Positions 48,064-57,560 are shown, counted from the first letter of the stretch. The stretch: 64,000 bases of DNA from Wolbachia endosymbiont (group B) of Gerris lacustris (GCF_964028355.1 NZ_OZ034761.1:992001-1056000), one strand, 5' to 3'. Notes: generated from the sequence alone by a model not told the origin. Numbers and translations are program-made.

Positions 48064-49317
48064 TAAGAAATAATGCGTATGTTGCAAAAAAACTAAATGC
48101 TGTAATTGCAGCAAAAAAGCACAGTATAACAGCTGTAGCAAAAATATGTTGCATTTCGAGAAAGGCAATTACTACATGGATAAAGCACATAAAATTTGGA
48201 AGAGAAGAAAAATTATTTTCTCCACCTCAACGCCGTAGAAAAACTATATTGAACCAAAGTCAACTTGAACAAATTGAGGTGTGGATAGAGGAAAACCCCA
48301 ATATTACTATTAGAGAAATGAGAATAAGAATCCAAGAAAGATTTGGTTTGAATATCAGCAAATCCACAATACATCGTAATATGCAAAGAATGAAATTCTC
48401 ATATATCACACCAAGACCAGTTCATAGTGGACAGGATAAAAATAAGCAAGAGGAGTTTAAAAAAAAACCTCAATGAAACTATTGTCATGCATTCTGAAAA
48501 AGAGCTATTTTTCTTCGATGAATCACGGTTTGGTACACATTCAAAAGTTGGACATGGGTGGTTTAAAAAAGGCAGTAGGACACAGGTTAAGGTAAAATTA
48601 GGTAGGGAAAATTTTTATCTCTATAGTGCAGTTAATCCCAGAAATGGAGAGAATTTTAGCTTATTTGCACCAAACGTCAACACTGCTTGTATAAATATAT
48701 TCCTTGAACAGATGTCGCAATATTTAGGAATACGAAAGGCTTTTCTCGTGATGGATTGCGCTAGTTGGCATAAGTCAAAAAGTTTAAAGATACCTAAAAA
48801 TATCGAAATTATATACCTACCACCATACTCACCTGACCTCAATCCTGTTGAGAGGTTTTGGTTATATATAAAACAGAACATTTTGCGCAATAAAATCTAC
48901 GATACAATTGTTCTGCTTGAGAGCGCTTTGTGTAATTTTATTACCTCTCTTTCCCCTTCCACGGTTAAACAACTCTGCAATGCTTCTTATTTGGTTCATT
49001 AATAATGAGAGTTGGTATAAGAACATTGTTTCACCGGAATTCGCTAATTTATTATCTTGATTTGCTCTTAATTTACTAAAATTGAATTCTTTAGCTGTGG
49101 CCTTTAATCTAACTAATGGACTTTCCTTTGCCTCTTTCATAATCAACACCTTACTATAAATATGCTGTAAGTTGTACCATATAATGATGAATAATTTGGT
49201 AATATATTAAGAAAATCGACAGTATATTTCTTTATTTAAGAAGTGCAGGAAAGGCGTAGATTTCTCTTTTCATTTGTAGCATGTTGCATTAATATTTACG
49301 TATTAATCTAGAAAATA

Positions 49318-50598
49318 ATGATGAATAACATTGTAATTGTTGGTCTGCAATGGGGTGACGAAGGCAAGGGTAAAATAGTAGATTATCTTTCTGAGAATGC
49401 AGATGTAGTTGTAAGATTTCAGGGAGGAAATAATGCAGGGCACACTATAGTAATAGATGATGAGGTTTATAAATTAAATTTACTGCCCTCTGCTGTTTTG
49501 AGAGCGGACAAAATATCTATTATAGGAAACGGTGTTGCTCTTGATTCACATGCTCTAGTTTCAGAAATAGAGTCATTGAAAGTTGAAGGAGTGGACGTAA
49601 ACTATAACAACTTGATGGTATCCGAGAGCTGTCCATTAATACTTAGCGTACATAAGGACAAGGAAAAGCTATTTGAAGATTTAAACGGAAATAACAAAAT
49701 TGGTACAACAAACAAAGGGATAGGGCCATGTTATGAAGATAAAGTTGGCAGGAGAGCTATACGCCTTTGTGACTTAGAAAACGCAGATGAGCTCAATCAA
49801 AGAGTGGATGCTCTCCTGAGTTACCATAATGCTATCAGAAAAGGACTTAACTACCAGGTAGTTAAAAAAGAAGAAATATTAAAGGAAATTCAAGAGATTT
49901 CAGAAAAAATTCTTTTATATAAAAAACCTGTGTGGAAGATACTAAATGATTTTATGAAAGAAGGTAAGAAAATAATATTTGAAGGCGCTCAAGGCGCATT
50001 TTTAGATATCGACCATGGAACTTACCCTTTTGTTACTTCAAGTAATACCGTAGCATCGCAAGCGATAACAGGCTCAGGATTATCCTACAATGCTCACATT
50101 ATTGGTGTAGCAAAAGCGTATACAACAAGAGTGGGTAATGGTCCATTTCCTACTGAACAAAATAACGAGATTGGAGACAGCTTATTTTCTATAGGTAAGG
50201 AACTTGGAACAGTAAGCAATAGAAGAAGGCGCTGCGGATGGTTTGACGCAGTTTTAGTGCGCCAGGCCGTACAACTCTCTGGAGTTTCAAGCATTGTATT
50301 AACCAAATTAGATATTCTTGATTCTTTTGATACTATTAAAATAGGCACTGGTTATAAGTATGGCGGAAAAATGTATGATTATTTACCCGCATCACATTCA
50401 ATACAAAAAGAATTAGAGCCAATATACGAAGAATTTCCTGGTTGGAAAGAGAAAACTCAAGGCAAAAGGTCAGTTAAGGAATTACCTGCAAATTTGATGA
50501 AATATGTGAGAAAAATAGAAGAATTAATAGGCGTATCAATTCATCTAATTTCAACTAGTCCCAATAGAGAGGATGTTATTAAGCTTAAAAATCTATGA
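49318..50598 (+). CDS. purA: Adenylosuccinate synthetase
   Basis: 426 residues. The first committed step from IMP to AMP, using GTP and aspartate. The P-loop-like VGLQWGDEGKGKIVDYLSE (9-27) has catalytic Asp, and GGNNAGHTIVIDDEVYKLNLLPS (~38-60) has catalytic His. GTTNKGIGPCYEDKVGRRAIR (~130-150) and NRRRRCGWFDAVLVRQAVQ (~301-319) bind IMP. The GTP-binding TKLDILDSF is at ~334. Two adjacent ATG codons make the start uncertain by one residue. Wolbachia retain de novo purine synthesis. Confidence 0.97.
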   Translation: MMNNIVIVGLQWGDEGKGKIVDYLSENADVVVRFQGGNNAGHTIVIDDEVYKLNLLPSAVLRADKISIIGNGVALDSHALVSEIESLKVEGVDVNYNNLMVSESCPLILSVHKDKEKLFEDLNGNNKIGTTNKGIGPCYEDKVGRRAIRLCDLENADELNQRVDALLSYHNAIRKGLNYQVVKKEEILKEIQEISEKILLYKKPVWKILNDFMKEGKKIIFEGAQGAFLDIDHGTYPFVTSSNTVASQAITGSGLSYNAHIIGVAKAYTTRVGNGPFPTEQNNEIGDSLFSIGKELGTVSNRRRRCGWFDAVLVRQAVQLSGVSSIVLTKLDILDSFDTIKIGTGYKYGGKMYDYLPASHSIQKELEPIYEEFPGWKEKTQGKRSVKELPANLMKYVRKIEELIGVSIHLISTSPNREDVIKLKNL

Positions 50599-50756
50599 AA
50601 ACGTCTTGTTAACTTTTATCTAATAAAAAACGATACTTGTGTGACTTTAAGCAATCTATTATGCAAAGTAGCAGTGTAAACGTACAGTGAGCAGTGTGAT
50701 TTTTCTTAAATACATGTTGATTGTTATAATATAAATATAGTTATAAGGGGTATATT

Positions 50757-52931
50757 ATGATTGCAGGTTTGACTAAGGAAGATAAAGAAGTAGATGCAGG
50801 AAAAATAGGTGATCAATTTGAAAAGCATTTTTGTATAGGACCAACTTTACTGAATAGGGAAGTTTATTACTCTACACTTATCTACCATACATTCAAAGAG
50901 TTATATTCACAATTAGATAATATCTCTCATGCTAATAAAACGAGATCAGAAAAAGAAATAATCGATTTTTATGTTCTACCTCAATTTGAACGTTTTAAAG
51001 AAATTATTGATGAAGATATAAAAAAAGATCCTTCGTTTGCAAATTTTGCTATCGTAAAGTTTTGTTACTCAATCATAAAAGATAATAAATTATTTAAAGA
51101 ATTAGAAGAAATGAGTATTCCTGCTAAAAACTCTAGTGTAAAGGCAGGGATAAGCTTTCAACTGAAAAATCTGAAGGAGAAGGTGCAGTTCTTAAGAAAA
51201 CTAAAGGAGAAAAAGAATTTCACTTGCGTGCAGAGGGCTTTTTGGGATGAGTGGAGTTTTTATGACCTAATAAACGATAGAGATTTTAAACAAACGTACA
51301 TAGACAAAGCAGTAACAGAGTCTGCTAATGAGAGCTTTAAGGAAGATATAAATAAATGCATAGAATTGGCAGAACAGGGAAAAAAAGCTGCAAGTAAATA
51401 TTTTGAGAGGAAAGACGTAGAGCTTCAAGCTTATTACACAGAAACCGGTAACGCTCATAGAGTTTTGAATGTTAACCTTATTCATTACGATAAAAATGAG
51501 CCAACAAAGATTAGTGACGTTTTACAGCAAGAGAAAGATACTAAAGAACTTAATATCTATTGCAATAAAAAACATGAAATACACGCTCATAAAAAAGATA
51601 AGAAAAGATATTATGAATTTAAAGAAGGTGCATATTATGAAATGACAAGCACTTGGCCTGCAAAAGATGGATCAGGAATGTGTGCCATGATTATGAATGT
51701 GAGTAGCGATGGCATAACTGAAATACTAAAATTTAATGGTGAAGATTTTGTTTCATCGAAGGAGATTCTAGAATTAATAAAGCAAAACGATGAATTATAT
51801 ATTCAAGGTCTCTCCTTATATGATGCTGTAATGGAATCACTAGAAGAGGATAGGGCTACTCCTATTAATTTTTACAATGAATCTATGGTGGCTTATCAAG
51901 GTAAGGAACCAGAGGGGAAGTTAGATCATAAAGTTGATGCTGATAATAGCCTTCCTTCTTCTCCTTCTATTAATAGCAATGCATTGGAAGTCAATTTACA
52001 GCACACTGGAACTCAACCAGAAATTGCTTCACAACAAATAACTGATTTACAAAACAGTTTTGGAAAAGAAGAGCGAAAAAACACGGAATTGCAAACTGAA
52101 CTGGCACAAAAAGATGAAAAGTTAGCAAGTGTGTTAGCAGAGTTACAAGAGAAAGCACAAGAACTTAAAAATGTATGTAGAGCAAAAGGAAAGCTAGAGG
52201 ATAAGCTAAAAGGTGTTAATACAGAAAAGAAGGAGTTAGAAGACAAATTAAAAGAAGCAGCACACATAATGAAGGAAAAGGAGCAGTATATAAGCAATTT
52301 AAAACTTCAAGTGCAAGAGTTGAAAGATGAGCATAAAGCACAACTGGAATCTTATGAACAAGGGATATGCAAACTAGCATGGGAAGTTGAAGAGTTAAGA
52401 AGCAAGCTAGAGTGTGAGAATGAATGGGATGATAAAGTTGTAGAAATAGCTGATGGACTGGGAGAAAAAATTCATGCTGATGAACAAAGAAGCCTCAATG
52501 ATCAATTTTATACTCCAACAAGAAATATTTTCAATGAGACTAATAATGAGTCTTGTGTTCCACTGGAAGAAAAGATGACGTTACTCAGATCTTCAAGCTC
52601 TGATGGCGGATATGGTAGTGATAATGGTTTATCTTCTAACATGAGTTCTATTGAACAAAGAAGCTTCAATCATCAATTTTATACTCTAGCAGGAAACGTT
52701 TTTAGTGAGCCTGATAGTGCCTCACAAAAGAAGACAGAGTTATCCAGATCTTCAAGTTTTGATAGTGGACTTGATAGCGATGAGGAAAATTGTGATAATG
52801 ATTTATCTTCTAACATAACTTCTATTGAGAAGGTAGTAGAGAGTAGAAGCGTAGGTAGCTCGCTTTCCTCTTGCATTGTTAAGGAGATGATTGGAGTTAA
52901 GTTGCAAGAGCAATACTCAAGTAGAGTATAA
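50757..52931 (+). CDS. Large lineage-specific coiled-coil protein with shared beta domain
   Basis: 724 residues, no signal peptide, ribosome site AAGGGG. The N-terminal helical region (~1-235) includes FERFKEIIDEDIKKDPSFAN. A beta-rich segment (~240-355) has KRYYEFKEGAYYEMTSTWPA at ~283, then KDGSGMCAMIMNVSSDGITE, shared with the proteins at 11465 and 53821. A long coiled coil (~425-560; LQNSFGKEERKNTELQTELA to VEELRSKLECENE) is followed by a tandem ~60-residue C-terminal repeat: EQRSLNDQFYTPTRNIFNET and EQRSFNHQFYTLAGNVFSEP, each followed by a Leu-(Arg/Ser)-Arg-Ser-Ser-Ser serine-rich stretch. No known family. Coiled coils plus Ser-rich repeats suggest a host-facing or scaffold role; that is inference. 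Confidence 0.75.
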   Translation: MIAGLTKEDKEVDAGKIGDQFEKHFCIGPTLLNREVYYSTLIYHTFKELYSQLDNISHANKTRSEKEIIDFYVLPQFERFKEIIDEDIKKDPSFANFAIVKFCYSIIKDNKLFKELEEMSIPAKNSSVKAGISFQLKNLKEKVQFLRKLKEKKNFTCVQRAFWDEWSFYDLINDRDFKQTYIDKAVTESANESFKEDINKCIELAEQGKKAASKYFERKDVELQAYYTETGNAHRVLNVNLIHYDKNEPTKISDVLQQEKDTKELNIYCNKKHEIHAHKKDKKRYYEFKEGAYYEMTSTWPAKDGSGMCAMIMNVSSDGITEILKFNGEDFVSSKEILELIKQNDELYIQGLSLYDAVMESLEEDRATPINFYNESMVAYQGKEPEGKLDHKVDADNSLPSSPSINSNALEVNLQHTGTQPEIASQQITDLQNSFGKEERKNTELQTELAQKDEKLASVLAELQEKAQELKNVCRAKGKLEDKLKGVNTEKKELEDKLKEAAHIMKEKEQYISNLKLQVQELKDEHKAQLESYEQGICKLAWEVEELRSKLECENEWDDKVVEIADGLGEKIHADEQRSLNDQFYTPTRNIFNETNNESCVPLEEKMTLLRSSSSDGGYGSDNGLSSNMSSIEQRSFNHQFYTLAGNVFSEPDSASQKKTELSRSSSFDSGLDSDEENCDNDLSSNITSIEKVVESRSVGSSLSSCIVKEMIGVKLQEQYSSRV

Positions 52932-53002
52932 AAATCTCCTGTATTGATAATAATTTAAAATCTATAGTAGACTGAAAAAGATTATTAAATTATAATACGA
53001 CA

Positions 53003-53266
53003 ATGATAAAAGAAGACAAATCAAAAACACTTTTTGAAGTGGAAGGGGCAGTAACTGCTTTACTACCTGCAGCAGAATTTAGAGTGAAGCTGGACAATGA
53101 ACATGAGATTATCTGTCATGTATCAGGGAAAGTGAGAAGAAGTAAAATACGCATCATTATAGGGGATAGGGTGTTAGTTGAGATGAGCATTTACGATAGG
53201 AATGCAAAAAAAGGTCGGATCATTAGAAGACTTAAAAGTACAAGTGACAGAACAATCTCTAAATAA
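53003..53266 (+). CDS. infA: Translation initiation factor IF-1
   Basis: 87 residues with an S1/OB fold: LFEVEGAVTALLPAAEFRVK, LDNEHEIICHVSGKVRRSKI, then RIIIGDRVLVEMS and the terminal GRIIRRLKS. Slightly longer than the E. coli protein because of N- and C-terminal extensions. The 3' end overlaps the maf frame. In Rickettsiales infA and maf are commonly adjacent. Confidence 0.95.
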   Translation: MIKEDKSKTLFEVEGAVTALLPAAEFRVKLDNEHEIICHVSGKVRRSKIRIIIGDRVLVEMSIYDRNAKKGRIIRRLKSTSDRTISK

Positions 53267-53834
53267 TCTTATTCTTGCTTCATCATCGAAAAGGCGTATA
53301 GCTTTACTAAAACAAATCAATATTAAGCCAGGCTTAGTTTTGCCAGCAGACATAGATGAAGCCCCTTTAAGAAAGGAACTTCCGAAGGACTACTCAATCC
53401 GTATGGCAAAAAGTAAAGCTGAGAAAATACAAAGTTCAAATCCAAATTACTTTGTGCTTGGTGTTGATACAGTTGTTGCTTGTGGTAGAAGGATATTGCT
53501 TAAAGCTGAAAACGTTGAACAAGCAGAAAAATGCATCCGCTTGTTATCAGGCAGAAGACATAGAGTATATACCAGTGTGTGTCTATTAACTCCTGATCAA
53601 TCTAAACAGCATATTAGGACTGTAGTTACAATAGTGAAATTTAAGCGTCTCAGTGAACAAGAAATTAAATATTATTTAGCATCAGAAGAGTGGAAAAACA
53701 GGGCAGGGGGGTGCAACATACAAGGTCTTGCTGGAATGTTTGTATTATTTCTACGTGGTTCTTACTCTTCTGTAATAGGGTTACCATTACATGAAACCCA
53801 TTGCTTGCTAAGTAATTACTTTAACCTATACTAA
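53202..53834 (+). CDS. maf: Maf-like nucleotide pyrophosphatase
   Basis: Up to 210 residues. The Maf signature is NLILASSSKRRIALLKQINI (~22-41), then LPADIDEAPLRKE, VLGVDTVVACGRRILLKAE with catalytic Asp, and LLSGRRHRVYTSVCL. Near the C-terminus, WKNRAGGCNIQGLAGMFVLF replaces the usual G-K-A-G-x-Y-x-I-Q-G. Hydrolyses non-canonical or excess NTPs. The ATG at 53202 lies 65 bp inside infA; a GTG at 53244 is an alternative, closer to the domain start. The stop overlaps the convergent gene at 53821 by 14 bp. Confidence 0.9.
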   Translation: MQKKVGSLEDLKVQVTEQSLNNLILASSSKRRIALLKQINIKPGLVLPADIDEAPLRKELPKDYSIRMAKSKAEKIQSSNPNYFVLGVDTVVACGRRILLKAENVEQAEKCIRLLSGRRHRVYTSVCLLTPDQSKQHIRTVVTIVKFKRLSEQEIKYYLASEEWKNRAGGCNIQGLAGMFVLFLRGSYSSVIGLPLHETHCLLSNYFNLY

Positions 53835-55944
53835 TACCATCATTCTTTTCCTGTTTATCAGCAATACGTTTAGTCCAAAGTAATTTTCTATTTTTGTTTG
53901 CTAATGCAATTCTATTGCGATCAGGACTATCATTGCGTTCTGTTAAAGTATCTTTTCTTTCCTCTTCTACTATTCCAGCTTTCAGTTGTGCTGCATCTTT
54001 TTCTAGCAATTTATATAGTTCGCTATTTTTATCTATAGTCAGATTAGTATTATCATTTTCTTGTTCTGCCACTTTTCTTTCTAACAACTTACGTACAGGG
54101 TCATATTTTTCACCTTCTTTTATCTTTTCCAACATATTTTCTGAGAATAAATCTTTAGTAGCCTGGCGCGAAGGTTCTCTCAATCCTTTATTCAAATTTT
54201 CCAATGTCTCTTTTTGTTCAATGGTTTCTAATCTCTTCTCTAATTGCTCAGGATTGACCTGAAAATTATAGTGGCTAGTGTAAGTTGGAGATGAGTAACC
54301 TGAGTCGTTTATTTTTGTCTCCGCTGCATTGTCTTTTAGCAATCCAGCTACATCTATATTTTCCTCAGTGCTAATTATTTGATTGTTTTCTTTACCTTCA
54401 ATTTTATCCTTTAGCCACACTTGATCAGCTGGATTAGTAATTGGCACTTTATGAGTTTCACTCTTACTATTTTTTCCGTGTTCTTCTGGTGCTTCTGGAG
54501 ATGAATAGCTAGAGCTATTTGTACTCTTAGGTATTAGAACAGGAAATTGCTGTTTACTTTCTTCCCACTCAGCATCACTAGCACCACGGTTATCACTGTC
54601 ATGTTCATGTATATTTGAATAAGGCAAGTAAGGAACTTTGTCCTTCAATGTTTCTAATATAGAAGACGTTGATTCATTTTTCCTGCCTCCTTCCATTGAT
54701 GCTCCGCTACCATCAACAACACCAGTGCGCCGTAAGCTGTTTCTCTTGAAATTTCTGATGTCTTGTAATAGATCGCCTTTGCTATTTCCTTCTTGTTGCT
54801 GGGTTTTAGGTTGTTGCTGATTATTAGGTGTTTGCTCACTTCTATCTGGTTTTTGGCTTCCAGGTATAGCATGTCCAAATGTAGGATTGTCATACCGTTT
54901 ATCTTCTTGCCTATTATCTTGATTGTGGCTTACAGACTTGGTGAAAGTAGAACTGTCCGGAGGATCAGAAGTTGCACCTTTTTGCTGATTATTAGGTGTT
55001 GGATTATTCTGTTTATCTCTTTGCCCACCATCTTGGCTCACAGGCTTGGCAGAGGCATTCCTCCCTTGCTCATTGGCAACATTTTCTTTAGGTGGAAGTG
55101 AACTAGTTCTAAGTGGTGGCAGCGGAGGGGTCTGAGACCCAATTTCTCGATTCATATGAGTAGCTTGGTGTTTTTGAACAGGTTTTTTGACCTCTTGCTC
55201 AATATCTCTACTGTTACTTTTTATTGCGATTTCAGATGATTCTTTCATCTCATTCGATTTTCCTTGTCCTTTTTCCCTAAATTGTATTTGATGCAAGAAT
55301 AAACCACCTATTTTTACATCTTTGTTTGCTTCTAATTGCTCTGCAGTAACACCATTACGTTCAATAAGGTCTACACCATATTTATCAATCTTAATTTTGA
55401 TAGTACATTTTTTTCCATTTTTGTCATGCCAATTCAAAGTCATTTCATATGAACCATCGGTTACAACATAATGCCTTATTCTTTTCTCTCCTTCTTCGGC
55501 AACAAAACCGTGCATTCCGCTCTTTCCATCACTATGCAGCGTTGAAAATCCCGAAATTCCTTTCTTCTGACAAAAGTCACTATTTAAAAACTCGCTGATT
55601 TTAAACTCTTTTTTGTCATCTCCCAGTGTAATACTTGCATGATCGCCATATATTGAAACTCCTGCAACATCATCAACATACTCTTTTAACCTTGCTTTAA
55701 CTTCACTTTCAAACTTTTGTTCGGCTTTCTTTGCGTTGTCGCATTCCTGAAAAACAACTTCATACACTTTATCTTTGTTCCAATCCCAATCAGCGTGTTT
55801 TATTAAAAATTTCACTGCATTAAAACCAATCCTAGAATTATAAATTGGGTCGTCCTCCTTTTTTATTTCATCGAATAAAGTAAAAAATCCTCGAATGAAT
55901 TCATGATACTGTTGTGTGCTTTGAGTATTCATATTTTCCCTCAC
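53821..55944 (-). CDS. Large lineage-specific Gln/Pro/Ser-rich protein with shared beta domain
   Basis: 707 residues, no signal peptide. The N-terminal helical part (~1-90; TQQYHEFIRGFFTLFDEIKK) is followed by a beta-rich domain (~94-225) with KRIRHYVVTDGSYEMTLNWH at ~155, then DKNGKKCTIKIKIDKYGVDL, the segment shared with the proteins at 11465 and 50757. Residues ~240-520 are low complexity, rich in Gln, Asn, Pro and Ser, with repeated TPNNQQ and SQDGGQRDKQN-type words. The C-terminus is charged and helical (LEKRLETIEQKETLENLNKG). Start at 55944 or at the ATG three codons in (MNTQSTQ). Looks like a disordered-linker, multi-partner protein; candidate effector by composition only. Confidence 0.72.
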   Translation of the reverse strand: MRENMNTQSTQQYHEFIRGFFTLFDEIKKEDDPIYNSRIGFNAVKFLIKHADWDWNKDKVYEVVFQECDNAKKAEQKFESEVKARLKEYVDDVAGVSIYGDHASITLGDDKKEFKISEFLNSDFCQKKGISGFSTLHSDGKSGMHGFVAEEGEKRIRHYVVTDGSYEMTLNWHDKNGKKCTIKIKIDKYGVDLIERNGVTAEQLEANKDVKIGGLFLHQIQFREKGQGKSNEMKESSEIAIKSNSRDIEQEVKKPVQKHQATHMNREIGSQTPPLPPLRTSSLPPKENVANEQGRNASAKPVSQDGGQRDKQNNPTPNNQQKGATSDPPDSSTFTKSVSHNQDNRQEDKRYDNPTFGHAIPGSQKPDRSEQTPNNQQQPKTQQQEGNSKGDLLQDIRNFKRNSLRRTGVVDGSGASMEGGRKNESTSSILETLKDKVPYLPYSNIHEHDSDNRGASDAEWEESKQQFPVLIPKSTNSSSYSSPEAPEEHGKNSKSETHKVPITNPADQVWLKDKIEGKENNQIISTEENIDVAGLLKDNAAETKINDSGYSSPTYTSHYNFQVNPEQLEKRLETIEQKETLENLNKGLREPSRQATKDLFSENMLEKIKEGEKYDPVRKLLERKVAEQENDNTNLTIDKNSELYKLLEKDAAQLKAGIVEEERKDTLTERNDSPDRNRIALANKNRKLLWTKRIADKQEKNDGISIG

Positions 55945-56186
55945 TAATAACCCTCTGCCTTTTAGCCTTAGCTAGTACAATTATTACGGGAATTGATTTA
56001 GTTTTTATTAAAAGAAGTTGTATTGCTAACGTGATGACACGAGCTATAGCTCCACTTCTGTCATCCTATGGCTTGACCATAGGATCCAGTCTAAAAAAGC
56101 TGGATTCCAGCGTCACGCGCTGGAATGACAACTTAAAATATCGCTTATAATTAACTATAAACATATTTTGGTCAACCTAAATTGCT
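55945..56186. repeat. Intergenic palindromic repeats
   Basis: Two hairpins: TCCTATGG-CTTGA-CCATAGGA (56063-56083) and ATTCCAGCG-TCACG-CGCTGGAAT (56103-56125), the second equal to the hairpin inside the AsmA-like gene apart from the inverted loop. Each is flanked by the usual TGTCAT or ATGACA words. Confidence 0.8.
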
Positions 56187-57560
56187 TTAGTGCTGCTTTT
56201 GCAACTTCAAATACCTGTTACTCACAGTAAATACTTCTGGATCTTGAGAAGTGAGCTTGAGTATAGCAAGTATGTTTATGAGCAGCAAAGCAGCAATTGA
56301 GATATCAGCGATATCCCAGAGTAACTTAACTCCACCGATTGCACCAAGTGGAATGATTAAGGTAAAAACTACAGTCCAGATTTTAGTGTATTTATTATCC
56401 ATAGATACATAGCGTATTGTTTGTTTTGAACAAAAAAACCAAGTAAAGATAGTAGTAAAGGCAAAACAAAACATTATGGCCATAATTAAATAGTCAGTAT
56501 AGGGCCAATTCATAGCTTTTCTAAAAGCAAAAATGCACATGTTGGTGCTCTCTAAATCAGTAATCCAAGAATCCGTGACAAGCAGTACCATTGTTGTAAT
56601 GAACACTATAAGTGCAACTATAAAAGGAGATATTATTGTGATTAGGCTCTGTTCAATGATAAATTTATTATTGTTTTTCTTAGGAACAATTGAAGAGTGC
56701 ACAATCCCTTCGAGGCCAAGTCCTATATCTGTTGCAAAAATACCTCGCAGAGTTCCTACTTGAATAATAGTCAACATTTCTAAAATTAAACCTAAAGATA
56801 AGCCAGAGTTAAAGCTACTAGTTGTAAAAAAATTGCTTGTTATTAGTTTTAGAGAAGGAAGAATATTTTCACTAAACTTAAATAATATTATACCGCAAAG
56901 TGTTAGGTAACTTAACGTCATTATCGGTATCATAGCCGATATAAAAATTTTAATTTTTTTTAAGCTGAGAGCTGCAACAACAAAAAATATTATGGCCATT
57001 ACAATGCCGCCAATGACTACAGGTATATCCACCATGCTGAGTGGTATTGATAGAGAATTTACCTGAACAAGGTTACCAACTGTTATTGAAACCATTATTA
57101 TAACAGCTAGAAACAGAATTGTAGCTTTCCTAGAGTTAAATGCATCAGCCATGTAGGCTACAGGTCCACCTATAAACCGTCCATTTTTTTCCTTTCTGGT
57201 TTTTATACTTAGGTAACAAGTAACATATTTTATCACAGAAGTAACAACAATAATTATTGCCATCCATAAAATGGATCCCGGTCCTCCGGTTTTTAGAGCA
57301 ACAGCAGTGCCTGAAACGTTTCCTACTCCTAAATTTCCTCCTAAGATTGTAAACAAGGCGGCTATAGAAGAAAATTTATTTTCTCCTCTTTTAGCTCCAA
57401 TAAGTGAAACGGCATACGGTAGTCTAAACACTTGTAACCATTTTAGTTTAACCGATAGGTAAACACCAGCAACTAGTATGAGTAGTATTGTTGGCAGTAA
57501 TAAAACAAACTTTACTGTATCCATTTGTGAAAGAGAGATTTTTACTTGAGTATATAGCAA
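56187..57560 (-). CDS. Sodium:alanine (AGCS) symporter
   Basis: 457 residues, about eleven helices. The AGCS signature is near the N-terminus: FSSIAALFTILGGNLGVGNV, then SGTAVALKTGGPGSILWM (~62-99), with the G-x-G-N-x-x-G motif. KEKNGRFIGGPVAYMADAFN (~122-141) follows, and GIFATDIGLGLEGIVHSSIV (~275-294) carries the second conserved block. Imports alanine or glycine with Na+. Amino acids are a main carbon source for Wolbachia. N-terminus hydrophobic from the start. Confidence 0.93.
   Translation of the reverse strand: MLYTQVKISLSQMDTVKFVLLLPTILLILVAGVYLSVKLKWLQVFRLPYAVSLIGAKRGENKFSSIAALFTILGGNLGVGNVSGTAVALKTGGPGSILWMAIIIVVTSVIKYVTCYLSIKTRKEKNGRFIGGPVAYMADAFNSRKATILFLAVIIMVSITVGNLVQVNSLSIPLSMVDIPVVIGGIVMAIIFFVVAALSLKKIKIFISAMIPIMTLSYLTLCGIILFKFSENILPSLKLITSNFFTTSSFNSGLSLGLILEMLTIIQVGTLRGIFATDIGLGLEGIVHSSIVPKKNNNKFIIEQSLITIISPFIVALIVFITTMVLLVTDSWITDLESTNMCIFAFRKAMNWPYTDYLIMAIMFCFAFTTIFTWFFCSKQTIRYVSMDNKYTKIWTVVFTLIIPLGAIGGVKLLWDIADISIAALLLINILAILKLTSQDPEVFTVSNRYLKLQKQH

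Larger units (their letters stand above)
46891..49002 (+). pseudogene. IS630-like transposase of the outer copy, interrupted
   Basis: Frame A starts at ATG 46891 (MALRSKLLDEKVVESAKEML, then KKV) and is broken at 46960 by the inner copy. It resumes at 48067 and ends at 48476. Frame B 48427-49002 is whole. Shares CNFITSL with copy 1 where most copies read CKFITSL. Confidence 0.85.
46809..49017 (+). mobile_element. IS630-like element (outer copy) split by a second copy
   Basis: The two pieces 46809-46960 (152 bp) and 48067-49017 (951 bp) sum to exactly 1103 bp, including one TAA. Outer flanks are TAA (46806-46808 and 49018-49020). The first piece breaks within frame A at AAGAAAGTAA, and the second resumes GAAATAATGCGTATGTTGC. 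Confidence 0.92.
45714..49140 (-). pseudogene. Lineage-specific hypothetical gene interrupted by nested IS630-like elements
   Basis: The 5' part starts at ATG 49140 behind AAGGTG: MKEAKESPLVRLKATAKEFN, then FSKLRANQDNKLANSGETMF, to 49018. The 3' part runs from 46808 to 45714 and continues LLLKKGEKNYRPFAKETFKE to a Lys/Glu-rich end ...LSVESHEHLH. Removing everything between with one TAA joins TMFL-LLKKG in frame, about 405 residues. No known domain or membrane segment. KALNIYCTDHNRIKV resembles ELNIYCNKKHEIHAH of the protein at 50757, a weak hint of kinship. The coding halves are otherwise clean, so the loss looks recent. Confidence 0.85.
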
